Origin: Proteobacteria bacterium SG_bin6
Lineage (GTDB): Bacteria > Pseudomonadota > Alphaproteobacteria > Sphingomonadales > Sphingomonadaceae
Assembly (NCBI GenBank): GCA_002083435.1
Contig: LWDJ01000035.1
Coordinates: 1-64,000 of the forward strand
Reading direction: 5' to 3'
Length of the DNA stretch: 64,000 nt
How positions within the stretch are numbered: the first letter of the stretch is position 1; each line of letters starts with the position of its first letter. The position numbers were made by a program, and so were the translations under genes. Of this stretch, positions 16,459 through 25,616 are shown piece by piece. The notes below the pieces were generated by a model. The model saw nothing but the letters and a program-made list of their open reading frames with translations. It was not told where the DNA came from and did not search any database.

Positions 16459-18182
16459 CAATTCAACTCCTCGACCGCCTCCACACCCATGATGGTGAGG
16501 CCATTCCTGATCACTTGCCCTAACGCATCGGCAAGGAAAAGTCGCGCGGCGGTGAGCGCAGGATTGTCCGAAATCAGGAAACGCCGCCCGGGGGCATCGT
16601 TGCCCGCGTTCCAGGCGGCGTGGAACTCGGCGGCGAGGTCATAGAGGTAGAAGGCCACCCGGTGCGGCTCGCGCGCGGCGGCGGCAGCTTCAACCAGCCG
16701 GGGGAATTGCGCCACGCGCTTCACCAGCGCGAGCTCGGCGGCATCGAGCAATGCCAGATCGGCGCCGTCCGCACCGATCCCGAGTTCCGCGGCCTTGCGG
16801 TGGAGCGAGCGGATGCGCGCGTGCGCATATTGCACGTAGAAAACGGGATTGTCCTTCGATGCTTCCACCACCTTGGCGAAATCAAAGTCCATCTGGGCAT
16901 CGGCCTTGCGGGTGAGCATGGTGAAGCGCACCACATCCTTGCCGACTTCGTTCACGACATCGGCGAGCGTCACGAAATTGCCCGCCCGCTTCGACATTTT
17001 CACCGGCTCGCCATCGCGCAGCAGGCGGACCATCTGGACGAGCTTCACGTCGAACCGCGTCTTGCCGCCGGTGAGCGCGGCGACCGCCGCCTGGATGCGC
17101 TTGACCGTGCCGGCGTGATCGGCGCCCCAAATGTCGATAAGCTGATCGGCGGCCTGCGCTTTCTGGTAATGATAAGCGAGATCGGCGCCGAAATAGGTCC
17201 ATTGCCCGGTCGATTTCTTGATCGGCCGGTCCTGATCGTCACCGAACTCGGTGGATTTGAACAGCGGGAGCATCACCGGCTCCCAATCCTCGGGCATCTC
17301 GCCCTTGGGGGCCTCCAGCATCCCGTCATACACGAGGCCCCGCGCGCGCAGATCGGCCTCGGCGGCTTCGGGCTTTTTCGCCGCCTGCAGCGCAGCTTCG
17401 GAGGCGAAGACATTGTGATGGATGCCGAGCAAGGCGAGATCGGCGCGGATCAGGTCCATCATCGCCGCCACCGCCCGCGCCCGGAACAGCGCGAGCCACT
17501 CGGCCTCGGGCGCTGCCGCATAGCGATCGCCAAATTCGGCGGCGAGCGCCTGCCCGATCGGCACCAGATAATCGCCGGGATACAGGCCTTCGGGGATCGT
17601 TACCGCCGCGCCCAGCGCCTCGCGGTAGCGCAGATGCACCGACCGGGCGAGCACATCGACCTGCCCGCCGGCATCGTTGATATAATATTCGCGAACCACC
17701 TGATGCCCCGCCCATTGGAGCAGGCTGGCGAGCGCGTCGCCGACCACCGCGCCCCGGCAATGGCCCATGTGCATCGGCCCGGTGGGATTGGCGGAGACGT
17801 ACTCGACGTTCACCGTCACCCCCTGCCCGCTGGTCGATCGGCCATAGGCGCCGCCCGCCGCGCGGATCGCGGCGAGTTCGCCGCGCCAGGTCGCGTCGGT
17901 AAGGGTGAGGTTCAGAAAGCCCGGCCCCGCGACCGCGACGCTCGCCACCTCGTCAAGCGCGCCCAGCGCCACGGCAAGCTTTTCGGCCAGCGCGCGCGGA
18001 TTCGTGCCCGCGGGCTTGGCGAGCACCATCGCGGCGTTGGTCGCGAGATCGCCATGCGACGGATCGCGCGGCGGCTCGATGGTGATGGCGTGGGTCGGCA
18101 GGCCAGCGGGCAGTTCACCAGCGGCGACCAGGGCATCGAGCGCGGCATTCAGGTGCGCGGCGAAACGAGGATAGAGCGTCAT
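16458..18182 (-). CDS. argS: Arginyl-tRNA synthetase
   Basis: This class I synthetase charges tRNA-Arg. The 574-residue product starts MTLYPRFAAHLNAALDAL, the Arg-tRNA synthetase N-terminal domain. The HIGH-type motif reads SANPTGPMHMGHCRG (about 118-132). The KMSKR-type loop is present as VKMSKRAGNF. The anticodon-binding domain ends with ALGQVIRNGLTIMGVEAVEEL. The ATG at 18182 fits the family N-terminus better than the longer in-frame option. It is upstream of, and overlaps, the SPOR gene. Confidence 0.96.
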   Translation of the reverse strand: MTLYPRFAAHLNAALDALVAAGELPAGLPTHAITIEPPRDPSHGDLATNAAMVLAKPAGTNPRALAEKLAVALGALDEVASVAVAGPGFLNLTLTDATWRGELAAIRAAGGAYGRSTSGQGVTVNVEYVSANPTGPMHMGHCRGAVVGDALASLLQWAGHQVVREYYINDAGGQVDVLARSVHLRYREALGAAVTIPEGLYPGDYLVPIGQALAAEFGDRYAAAPEAEWLALFRARAVAAMMDLIRADLALLGIHHNVFASEAALQAAKKPEAAEADLRARGLVYDGMLEAPKGEMPEDWEPVMLPLFKSTEFGDDQDRPIKKSTGQWTYFGADLAYHYQKAQAADQLIDIWGADHAGTVKRIQAAVAALTGGKTRFDVKLVQMVRLLRDGEPVKMSKRAGNFVTLADVVNEVGKDVVRFTMLTRKADAQMDFDFAKVVEASKDNPVFYVQYAHARIRSLHRKAAELGIGADGADLALLDAAELALVKRVAQFPRLVEAAAAAREPHRVAFYLYDLAAEFHAAWNAGNDAPGRRFLISDNPALTAARLFLADALGQVIRNGLTIMGVEAVEELN

Positions 18183-18246
18183 GCGCGGGCGCTTAACGCA
18201 TGGCGGCGGGGGACGCAAAAGGGGCGGCGTTCGCCTGCGCTTCCTC

Positions 18247-18346
18247 TTTCCCGGCGAAGGCCGGGGCCCAGTCGCGCGGCCGTCGCGGGCGGAGAGCGCC
18301 GCAAGTTACCGGCAGGACGCTGGGCCCCAGCCTTCGCCGGGGAAGC
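18247..18346. repeat. Dispersed inverted repeat, family C
   Basis: Inverted arms of about 25 nt carry CGAAGGCCGGGGCCCAG and its complement (18247-18271 and 18320-18346), separated by about 48 nt. A second copy is at 54419-54519 beside hmgA. It lies between argS and rarD. Confidence 0.7.
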
Positions 18347-18353
18347 TGTTAGT

Positions 18354-19241
18354 TCAAGTTGCCTGGCCAGCCCGCCGCCGTACCGCGCGCAGGCTATCGA
18401 GCGCTACCACCGCGAGCCCGGTCCAGATCAGCGCGAAACACGCGACATGGGCGATCGTCAGTCGCTCCCCCAGCAAGGCGACCGCGATCAGGAATTGCAG
18501 GCTCGGCGCCAGATATTGCACCAACCCCAGCACCGACAGCGGCAGGCGGCGCGCGGCGCCCGCGAACATCAGCAGCGGCGCCGCGGTCGCCGCGCCCGAG
18601 GCGAGCAGCAGCACCGGCACCACCCCGCCCTGTGCCAGTCCCGGCGCGCCGTGCCACGCCAGATAGCCGGCCGCGACCGGGACAAGCACCAACGTTTCCA
18701 CCAGCAACCCCTCCAGCGCTTCGACCGGCGTGACCTTGCGGACCAACCCGTACAGCCCGAAACTGATCGCAAGCGTCAGGCTCACCCACAATCCCTGCCC
18801 TACCCCACTCGCCATGCCGAGAACCGCGACCCCGATCGTCGCCAGCGCCACCGCCAGCATTTGCGCCCGCCCGAGCCGCTCGCCGAGCAGCGCGACCCCC
18901 AGCAGCACATTGACCAGCGGGTTCAGGAAATAGCCAAGGCTCGCCTCGACGACGTGGCGCGTCTCGACCGACCAAATATAGACGAGCCAGTTCACCGCGA
19001 TCAGCAGCGCGCTGGCCGTGAGCCGGCCGAGGGTGGCCGGGCTGGTGAGCGCTGCGCGCAGCTTCGGCCAACGCCCGCTGAACAACACGATCGCGCCGAG
19101 CAGCAGCAGCGACCAGCAGATGCGGTGCGCGACCACCTCGATTGCGCCCACCGCGCGCAGCGGCACGAAGTACAGCGGCAGCAGCCCCCAGATGCCATAG
19201 GCCCCCAGCGCCAGGGCAAGGCCGCGCGTGCGTTCGTTCAT
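18354..19241 (-). CDS. rarD: RarD-type EamA membrane protein
   Basis: The 295-residue protein has about ten membrane segments and opens MNERTRGLALALGAYGIWGL, the RarD signature N-terminus. It continues with HRICWSLLLL and the internal VEASLGYFLNPLVNVLLG, which are characteristic of the family. RarD is named from E. coli; its transported substrate is not established. I chose the ATG at 19241 because upstream codons overlap the divergent M20 gene's region and give a non-membrane extension. A family C repeat separates it from argS. Confidence 0.9.
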   Translation of the reverse strand: MNERTRGLALALGAYGIWGLLPLYFVPLRAVGAIEVVAHRICWSLLLLGAIVLFSGRWPKLRAALTSPATLGRLTASALLIAVNWLVYIWSVETRHVVEASLGYFLNPLVNVLLGVALLGERLGRAQMLAVALATIGVAVLGMASGVGQGLWVSLTLAISFGLYGLVRKVTPVEALEGLLVETLVLVPVAAGYLAWHGAPGLAQGGVVPVLLLASGAATAAPLLMFAGAARRLPLSVLGLVQYLAPSLQFLIAVALLGERLTIAHVACFALIWTGLAVVALDSLRAVRRRAGQAT

Positions 19242-19344
19242 CCCGCCGCCGCTAACCGAGCCGGCGGCGCCAAGCAAAGGCTTTGGCTGGACAGCACGCG
19301 CGCATCCTCGCATCAAGGCGGCGAACGCAACAGGGGACCATGCC

Positions 19345-20583
19345 ATGCACCGCGCGCTGCTACTCGCCACGCTTCTCGCCACCGCCGCGCCGGCGATCGC
19401 GCAGTCCGGCAAGGCGGGGCCGGTGTGGCGCGCGGCCGAAGGGGTGCGCGCCGAGCAGCTCGCGTTGCTTGAGCGGCTGGTGAACATCGATTCGGGCACC
19501 GGCAATATGGCAACCGGCCCCCAAGTGCAGGCGATCATCGCCGAACAGCTGAAGGCACTCGGCATGGACGTGCGGATGGTGCCCGCCGAAGCGCCGGGAC
19601 TGCCCGACAATCTGGTCGCGACGCTGAACGGGCGCGGCAAGGGCCGGCTGCTGCTGATCGGCCATAGCGACACCGTGTTCGAACCCGGCACCGCCGCCAA
19701 GCGACCGTTCCGTATCGAGGGCGACCGCGCGATGGGGCCGGGCGTGGGTGACGAAAAGGCCGGTGTCGTCTCGGGCATCATGGCGATCAAGCTGCTGCGC
19801 CAGCTGAAGTTCGACGATTTCGCCAGCATCACTTTCCTCGTCGAAACCAGCGAGGAGCGCGGTTCGCCCGGCACGCGCAAGCTGATCGCAGAGCTGGTGA
19901 AGGACGCCGATGTCGAACTGAACTTGGAGCCCGGCCAGGCGGGCGACCAGGTAACGATCTGGCGCAAGGGTTCGAGCGCGTTCGAGATCACGGTGAAGGG
20001 CCGCCCGGCCCATGCCGGGGTCGCGCCGCAGGAAGGGCGTAACGCCGCGTCCGAGCTGATCCACCAGATCCAGCTCGCCGATGGCTTGCCAAAGAGCGGC
20101 GACGGGCTGACCAGCAATCTGACGCTGATGAAGGCGGGCAGCCGCTACAACATCATCCCCGAGGACGCGACCGCGACCCTCAACGTCCGGCTGCGCACCA
20201 AGGCGCAGGGGGACGAGGTGATGGCGCTGCTGACCAAGAACGCCGCGGACCGGGTGATCCCCGACACCGCCGTATCGATCCACCGCGAAGACAGCTTCCC
20301 CCCACTCCCCACCAACCCCGGCACCGATGCGCTCGCTGGGCTCGCCGAGAAGATTTACGGCGAGGTGGGGCTGAAGCTCGGGCGCGGCGGCAATGGCGGC
20401 GCTTCGGAATCGGCGCTCGCCTATGAAGCGGGCGTGCCGGCGATCGACGGGCTCGGGCCGGTCAACATCGGCGCGCATTCGGAGCGCGAGTATATCGAGC
20501 TGCCGACCGTCACGCCGCGCCTGTACCTGCTCACCCGGCTGCTGATGGAACTCGGCAAAAACCCGCCAGCGCGGCTGAAATAA
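19345..20583 (+). CDS. Exported M20 glutamate carboxypeptidase-like enzyme (CPG2 type)
   Basis: This zinc exopeptidase is predicted to cleave C-terminal Glu or related residues. The 412-residue protein starts MHRALLLATLLATAAPAIAQ, a Sec signal peptide. All metal-site elements are visible: LLIGHSDTVFE (His and Asp), GVGDEKAGVV (bridging Asp), VETSEERGSPGTR (catalytic and ligand Glu), the dimerisation domain with GRPAHAGVAPQEGRNA, and the C-terminal NIGAHSEREYIEL His. It contrasts with the M20 relative at 2092, whose metal site is altered. It is divergent from rarD. Confidence 0.9.
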   Translation: MHRALLLATLLATAAPAIAQSGKAGPVWRAAEGVRAEQLALLERLVNIDSGTGNMATGPQVQAIIAEQLKALGMDVRMVPAEAPGLPDNLVATLNGRGKGRLLLIGHSDTVFEPGTAAKRPFRIEGDRAMGPGVGDEKAGVVSGIMAIKLLRQLKFDDFASITFLVETSEERGSPGTRKLIAELVKDADVELNLEPGQAGDQVTIWRKGSSAFEITVKGRPAHAGVAPQEGRNAASELIHQIQLADGLPKSGDGLTSNLTLMKAGSRYNIIPEDATATLNVRLRTKAQGDEVMALLTKNAADRVIPDTAVSIHREDSFPPLPTNPGTDALAGLAEKIYGEVGLKLGRGGNGGASESALAYEAGVPAIDGLGPVNIGAHSEREYIELPTVTPRLYLLTRLLMELGKNPPARLK

Positions 20584-20601
20584 GCGCGGGCGCGCCTGGC
20601 C

Positions 20602-21003
20602 TCAGGCCCAATGCTCCATCGGCAAGCGCTCCAACGCGCTTACCCAGGGGTGCTGGCGCTCTTCATAGACCGACACGCCGGGCGCCGGAAAACCGGGATC
20701 GGCGAAGGCGCCAACGGCGACCAGCACGAAGTCGGGCATCGTATCCGGCTCCCAATAAACGGTCGCGCCGCAATCGGGGCAGAAGTGGAACCGCGCCGTG
20801 CCGCCGCTTTCGCCGGTGCGGCTCCAGTTGCTTGAGCGGCCCTCGGCCCGGACCCGGTCGCGCGGGAAGCGGGCCTGGACCGCATAGACGCTTCCCGTCC
20901 GTCGCTGGCATTCCAGGCAGTGGCAGATCGAAACGCGCGTCGGCGCGCCTTCACAGGTGATGCGTAGCTGGCCGCAGTTGCACGATGCCGTTCGACTCGT
21001 CAT
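20602..21003 (-). CDS. GFA-family (CENP-V/GFA) zinc protein
   Basis: The 133-residue protein has the full zinc-ligand pattern of the GFA fold: CNCGQLRI near the N-terminus, ICHCLECQRRTG (about 27-38), and FCPDCGATVYWEP (about 74-86). The family is named for glutathione-dependent formaldehyde-activating enzyme, but most members have no proven reaction. There is no signal peptide, so it is cytoplasmic. It is convergent with the M20 gene and 26 nt downstream of the DUF1501 gene. Confidence 0.88.
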   Translation of the reverse strand: MTSRTASCNCGQLRITCEGAPTRVSICHCLECQRRTGSVYAVQARFPRDRVRAEGRSSNWSRTGESGGTARFHFCPDCGATVYWEPDTMPDFVLVAVGAFADPGFPAPGVSVYEERQHPWVSALERLPMEHWA

Positions 21004-21029
21004 CGCACGAGCTTAGACCTTGGGGCGAG

Positions 21030-22184
21030 TTAGACCAGCCCTTCCAACGGTTTGGCGCCGCTTGTGCCCGGGAACAGCGCGGGGAGCAGGCGGGCGGGCT
21101 CGATTCCGAAATGGCCGCCCAACGCGCCAGCGATGAACGCATCGAGCTGGAGCGTCGGCTTCAGGTCACGCCCCTCGTACAAGTCGCCGCCGCGCAGGCC
21201 CGGCCAATCGGCGAGCACGCGCCCGCCCTTCACCGCGCCGCCGAGCAGCATCGCGGCGGACGCGGTGCCGTGATCGGTGCCGCCGGTGCCGTTCACCGCG
21301 ACCGTCCGCCCGAACTCGGTCGCGACCAGCACCAAGGTATCGCTCCACAGCGGCCCCAGCCCCGCCTGGAGCGCGCCGACCATCGCGTCGAGCCCGGTCA
21401 GCTGCGCCGCCAGTCGGCCGCGTTGCTGGGCGTGGGTGTCCCAGCCGCCGGTTTCGATCATCGCGATCCGGGCGCCATCCGCCGGGCTGAGCAATTTCGC
21501 GGCGAGCGCTCCGGTCGCCGCCGCGTTCCGTCCCGCCGCACCGCCCATGTCGGCGGTGAGCTTGCGCGTCGCCATCGCCTCGCTCCACAGGCCGTGGAGC
21601 TGCGCGTCGCCCTGATAGAGCATCGCCACGCGCGCCAGCAGATCCTCGCTCGCCTCGGGCAGCGCGGAGGGCGCATAGCTTGCCACCTCATGAGGTCCGC
21701 GCAGCGCGAGCGGCACCGTCACCGCGACGGCAATCGCGCGCGCCTGCGCCTGCGGCAGCTGGCCGAGCAGCCGGTTGAGCCAGCCATCCTTCACCTGATA
21801 GGCGCCGGCCGAGCCGGTCTCGAGCACATTCTGCCCGTCAAAATGGCTGCGATCTCGATAGGGCGAGGCGATCGCATGGGCGAACAGCGCCTGGCGCTGG
21901 CCGTACAGTCCCGCGACATTCTTGAGCGCTGGATGCAGCGCGAACATGCCGTCGAGCTTGGTCGCGCCCGCATAATCCTCCGCCAGCGGGCCGCGCGCCA
22001 GGGCGAAGCCTGGGTCGCCCACAGGCGCGAGCGTCGCCAGGCCATCGGCGGCGCCGCGCTGGATGATGAACACGAAGCGCTTGTCGGCCGCGGCGCGAGC
22101 GAAGGCCATGCGCGGCGCGAGGCCTAGCGCCAGACCGAGCGTGGCGCCCGAGGCGAGGAAGGAACGGCGATCGAGCATGGTCAT
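21030..22184 (-). CDS. DUF1501 protein with Tat signal
   Basis: The 384-residue protein begins MTMLDRRSFLASGATLGLAL, with a twin-arginine signal (DRRSFL), so it is predicted to be exported folded. DUF1501 has a sulfatase/alkaline-phosphatase-like fold; visible family elements include FIIQRGAADGL, SHFDGQNVLETG, ETGGWDTHAQQ, and TEFGRTVAVNG..TDHGTA. The enzymatic activity is undefined. Its start overlaps the stop of the DUF1800 gene by 4 nt (ATGA). The DUF1800-DUF1501 pair is a recurrent two-gene unit. Confidence 0.88.
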   Translation of the reverse strand: MTMLDRRSFLASGATLGLALGLAPRMAFARAAADKRFVFIIQRGAADGLATLAPVGDPGFALARGPLAEDYAGATKLDGMFALHPALKNVAGLYGQRQALFAHAIASPYRDRSHFDGQNVLETGSAGAYQVKDGWLNRLLGQLPQAQARAIAVAVTVPLALRGPHEVASYAPSALPEASEDLLARVAMLYQGDAQLHGLWSEAMATRKLTADMGGAAGRNAAATGALAAKLLSPADGARIAMIETGGWDTHAQQRGRLAAQLTGLDAMVGALQAGLGPLWSDTLVLVATEFGRTVAVNGTGGTDHGTASAAMLLGGAVKGGRVLADWPGLRGGDLYEGRDLKPTLQLDAFIAGALGGHFGIEPARLLPALFPGTSGAKPLEGLV

Positions 22185-23653
22185 CTCCGCATCATCTCAG
22201 GCGACACCAGCAGCAGCGCGAACGCCTGGCCGGGGCTATCGGCGCTCGCCAGCACGCGGCCCGTCTCGGCCGAGAGCGTGCCGGGGAAGAGCTTCGGCGC
22301 CAGCGCGCGGGCGTCGATCGCACCGCCGGCGCGGGTCGCCAAACGCTCGGCGGCCTCGACCCGGCGCAGCACCGCGTCGGGGCCGGCCCAGCTGGCGGCG
22401 ATATCGTCATAGCCGGCGGGGGAGCCTGGTCGCCATACCGGCTGACCGAGCTGTTGCAGCAGGCCGAACACCGCCTGGGGCGGCACCTCGCGCGCGCCCA
22501 CAGCGCGGGTGGCGGAGATCGTCCATTCCCACGGCGTCTTGAACTTGGTCGGCGCTTCCACCCACGCCTCGCGGGCTTCGATCAGAGCGCGATACAGGCT
22601 CGGCAGATCGCCGCCGGTCCTCTGGAAATCGGCCTCCAGCCGGCCGACCAGCGCCGGGGGCGGGGTATCTCCGGTGAAATGGCGCGCGAGCTTGCTCGCG
22701 ATATGGCGCGCGGTCGCGGGATGCGTCGCGAGATCGTTGAGCACCGCCTGGGCCTGCGCGACCCCCTCCTGGCCATAGCGCTTGCCCATGATCGTGCGCG
22801 CGCCTGGTTCGTGGACAGCGTCGGCGAAAACGAAATCACCCGGCGTACCGACATTGCCGACGATCCGCGCGAGCGGGCCGCGACTCAATCCGGCGACGGT
22901 CCACCCCGTCATCGCGCGAGCGAATTCGGTGACGTCCGCCTGCGAATAGCCGGTACGCACGCCGAGCGTGTGCAACTCCATGATCTCACGCGCGAGATTT
23001 TCGTTCAGCCCCAGCTGGCGGTTGGGCGCGAAGCGGCGCGCGCGTTCGGCGACGAAGCTGTTCGGGCCGATCGATCCCGCCTGATCGAGGTAGAGCAACA
23101 TCGCCGGATGGCGCTCGACCGCGTTCAACATGTCGCCGAAGCGGCCGAGCAGATTGGGGCGGATCGCCTCGAATTCGAGCAGGCCGGCGAGCCCCACCAC
23201 GGTCAGCTTATCGGCGGAGACCGCGAAATGGTTTGCCCAGAACCACGCCATCCGCTCCAGGAACGGCGTATCGCTGACGAGTGCCGCCTGCGCCCGCGCG
23301 CCGACCTGGACCAGATAATGGTCGCGCCCCTGGCCGCGCACGAACTGGCGCGCGCTCTTGACCGGATCGGCGAGCGCCCCATTCGCGGGCGGCGTCATGG
23401 CGGGTGTCGCCGTCATCGCCTGCCCGGCTGGCCCCCGCGTGCGTTGCGCCAGCAGCGCCGGGCGGATTTCCTGGAGATATTCGGCGAGCTCCGCCGCGAC
23501 CTGGGCGCGGCCCGGCACCGCGGCGATCGCTGGCGGGCGCGGGGCGAAACGGCCGAACTGGTCGAGCAGCCAGGCCTTGGGGTCAGCGGGCGGCGCCTGA
23601 TCGGGCCGCGCGCCGATGCCGAAGCGGTTGAGCGCGATGCTTTGGGCGGTCAT
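22181..23653 (-). CDS. DUF1800 domain protein
   Basis: The 490-residue product begins MTAQSIALNRFGIGARPDQA, the typical ALNRFGxG start of DUF1800. Characteristic motifs follow: RMAWFWANHFAVS, NLAREIMELHTLGV, YSQADVTEFARAMTGWTV and SKLARHFTGDTPP. The family has no defined biochemical role. It is translationally coupled to the exported DUF1501 partner downstream; both are divergent from purA. Confidence 0.9.
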   Translation of the reverse strand: MTAQSIALNRFGIGARPDQAPPADPKAWLLDQFGRFAPRPPAIAAVPGRAQVAAELAEYLQEIRPALLAQRTRGPAGQAMTATPAMTPPANGALADPVKSARQFVRGQGRDHYLVQVGARAQAALVSDTPFLERMAWFWANHFAVSADKLTVVGLAGLLEFEAIRPNLLGRFGDMLNAVERHPAMLLYLDQAGSIGPNSFVAERARRFAPNRQLGLNENLAREIMELHTLGVRTGYSQADVTEFARAMTGWTVAGLSRGPLARIVGNVGTPGDFVFADAVHEPGARTIMGKRYGQEGVAQAQAVLNDLATHPATARHIASKLARHFTGDTPPPALVGRLEADFQRTGGDLPSLYRALIEAREAWVEAPTKFKTPWEWTISATRAVGAREVPPQAVFGLLQQLGQPVWRPGSPAGYDDIAASWAGPDAVLRRVEAAERLATRAGGAIDARALAPKLFPGTLSAETGRVLASADSPGQAFALLLVSPEMMRR

Positions 23654-23795
23654 CCTCGTCCTTTCGCGACTGTTCTATTCTCCGGCTGTCGCAAAACTGT
23701 GTCGCGCGGACGGGCCAAGTGTCGCAGCGGGCAAAGCATTGGACGCCGCGCCGCCCGCTGTTTACAGCGGCGCGGTTTGCTTCGAGGAGTTCAGC

Positions 23796-25085
23796 TTGGC
23801 CAATGTCGCGGTGATCGGCGCCCAATGGGGCGATGAAGGCAAGGGCAAGATCGTCGATTGGCTCGCCGAACGCGCCGATATCGTCGTGCGCTTCCAGGGT
23901 GGGCACAATGCCGGGCACACGCTCGTCGTTGGCAACAACACCTACAAACTCTCGCTGCTGCCCTCGGGTATCGTGCGCGGCACGCCCTCGGTGATCGGCA
24001 ATGGCGTGGTGCTCGATCCCTGGGCGCTCAAGGCGGAGGTCGAGAAGCTGCGCGGCCAGGGCGTCGAGATCACCCCCGACACGCTGATGATCGCCGACAC
24101 CTGCCCGCTGATCCTCCCCTTCCACCGCGATCTCGACGGCCTGCGCGAGGATGCGAGCGGCGCGGGCAAGATCGGCACGACCCGGCGCGGGATCGGCCCG
24201 GCCTATGAAGACAAGGTGGGCCGTCGCGCGATCCGGGTGTGCGACCTCGCGCATCTCGACGATCTAGGGCCGCAGCTCGATCGGTTGACCGCGCATCACG
24301 ACGCGCTGCGCGCAGGCTTTGGCCAGCCGCCGATCGACCGCGCCCAGCTGATCGCCGAATTGGCCGAGATCGCCGGCTTCGTGCTGCCCTTTGTCCGCCC
24401 CGTCTGGCGCGACCTGGGCGAGGCGCGCACGCGCGGCCGCCGCATCTTGTTCGAGGGCGCGCAAGGGGTGCTGCTCGATATCGACCACGGCACTTATCCG
24501 TTCGTCACCTCGTCCAACACCATCGCCGGCACCGCTTCGGGCGGATCGGGGCTGGGGCCGAGTGCGGTCGGCTTCGTGCTGGGCATCGCCAAGGCCTATA
24601 CGACCCGCGTCGGCTCCGGCCCCTTCCCGACCGAGCTCACCGACGAAACCGGCGAGCAACTGGGGGTGCGCGGGCATGAGTTCGGCACCGTGACCGGGCG
24701 CAAGCGCCGCTGCGGCTGGTTCGACGCGGTGCTGGTGCGGCAATCGGCGGCGGTCTCGGGCATCACCGGCATCGCACTGACCAAATTGGACGTGCTCGAC
24801 GGGTTCGAGGAGGTACGAATCTGCACCGGCTATCGCCTGGGCGACGCCATGCTCGATCACTTCCCGGCGCACGCGCGTGACCAGGCGGCGGTCGAGCCGA
24901 TCTATGAAACGCTGCCCGGCTGGAGCGAATCAACCGCCGGCGCACGCAGCTGGGCACAGCTGCCGGCGGCGGCGATCAAATATATCAAGCGCGTGGAAGA
25001 GCTGATCCGTTGCCCGGTCGCGCTCGTCTCCACCAGCCCCGAACGCGAGGACACGATCCTGGTGCGCGATCCTTTCGCGGATTGA
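23796..25085 (+). CDS. purA: Adenylosuccinate synthetase
   Basis: PurA joins IMP and aspartate using GTP, the first committed step to AMP. I chose the TTG start at 23796 (GAGGAG 6 nt upstream), giving 429 residues and the exact family N-terminus MANVAVIGAQWGDEGKGK. The active-site loop GQWGDEGKGK equivalent, QGGHNAGHTLV, GTTRRGIGPAYEDK, the GTP-binding TKLDVLDGF and the catalytic Arg segments are present. It is divergent from the DUF1800 gene and convergent with the small secreted-protein gene at 25180, with a strong hairpin between. Confidence 0.96.
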   Translation: MANVAVIGAQWGDEGKGKIVDWLAERADIVVRFQGGHNAGHTLVVGNNTYKLSLLPSGIVRGTPSVIGNGVVLDPWALKAEVEKLRGQGVEITPDTLMIADTCPLILPFHRDLDGLREDASGAGKIGTTRRGIGPAYEDKVGRRAIRVCDLAHLDDLGPQLDRLTAHHDALRAGFGQPPIDRAQLIAELAEIAGFVLPFVRPVWRDLGEARTRGRRILFEGAQGVLLDIDHGTYPFVTSSNTIAGTASGGSGLGPSAVGFVLGIAKAYTTRVGSGPFPTELTDETGEQLGVRGHEFGTVTGRKRRCGWFDAVLVRQSAAVSGITGIALTKLDVLDGFEEVRICTGYRLGDAMLDHFPAHARDQAAVEPIYETLPGWSESTAGARSWAQLPAAAIKYIKRVEELIRCPVALVSTSPEREDTILVRDPFAD

Positions 25086-25120
25086 GGGTTCGCAAGGCCG
25101 GGTCTTGTCGTCATGCCGGA

Positions 25121-25163
25121 CTTGTCCCGTTACCCCGGCGCAAGGCCGGGGTAACGGGACAAG
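25121..25163. repeat. Perfect 19-bp hairpin between convergent genes (family A-related)
   Basis: A 19-bp perfect stem (begins CTTGTCCCGTTACCCCGGC) closes a 5-nt GCAAG loop, 36 nt after the purA stop. A degenerate family A half (GTCGTCATGCCGG) precedes it at about 25108. No T tract follows. It could end transcription from both sides or be a compact REP copy. Confidence 0.7.
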
Positions 25164-25179
25164 GTCGCGCGAGCCGCGT

Positions 25180-25557
25180 TCAGCGCGGGCTGCTTGTGCC
25201 GCCCGCGCTGCCCGAGCCCGAGGCGCTCGACGCGACGCCGGTACCGCTCCAGGCGCCGGTGCGCCCGGCCGCCTCGCTGCCCCGCGTGCCGCCACGGCTC
25301 AACAGCTCGGCCTGGGGCGAGCGCGCGTCGAGCGGGGGATCGGCCTCGTTGCGCATCACGCCATTGTCGCTGCGATTGTCGAGCCAGTCCTCGGTCGGCA
25401 CCGCGCTCGCGTTATTGAGCGGGTCCGATGGGCGCACCGCGTTGGCGGGCGCCTGCGCCTGATTATTGCTCCATGGCGCCTGCGAATTGACCGCCTGCGC
25501 CACCGCCGCGCCGGCGATGCCGAGCACGACGATCGCCATGGGTGTCGAGAATTTCAT
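25180..25557 (-). CDS. Small secreted protein of unknown function
   Basis: This 125-residue protein has a very good ribosome-binding site (AGGAGG, 6 nt from ATG). Its signal peptide is MKFSTPMAIVVLGIAGAAVA with cleavage near AQA. The mature part is Asn/Gln/Ala/Ser-rich (NSQAPWSNNQAQAPANAV), with a conserved-looking core DPLNNASAVPTEDWLDNRSDNG and a Gly/Ser-rich C-terminus. It looks intrinsically disordered. No domain is recognised. Confidence 0.75.
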   Translation of the reverse strand: MKFSTPMAIVVLGIAGAAVAQAVNSQAPWSNNQAQAPANAVRPSDPLNNASAVPTEDWLDNRSDNGVMRNEADPPLDARSPQAELLSRGGTRGSEAAGRTGAWSGTGVASSASGSGSAGGTSSPR

Positions 25558-25616
25558 AAGCCGCCTCCTGACCCCCTCCCGGCCAACGGGCGAGCAGGAT
25601 CAAGGTTGCGCCGCGA

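Noticed and set aside
16620..19472. 950-codon open frame on the plus strand opposite argS and rarD
   Set aside because: It is an antisense shadow in high-GC DNA. The translation is low-complexity and His/Arg/Gln-rich, with no domain, while argS and rarD are clear on the other strand.
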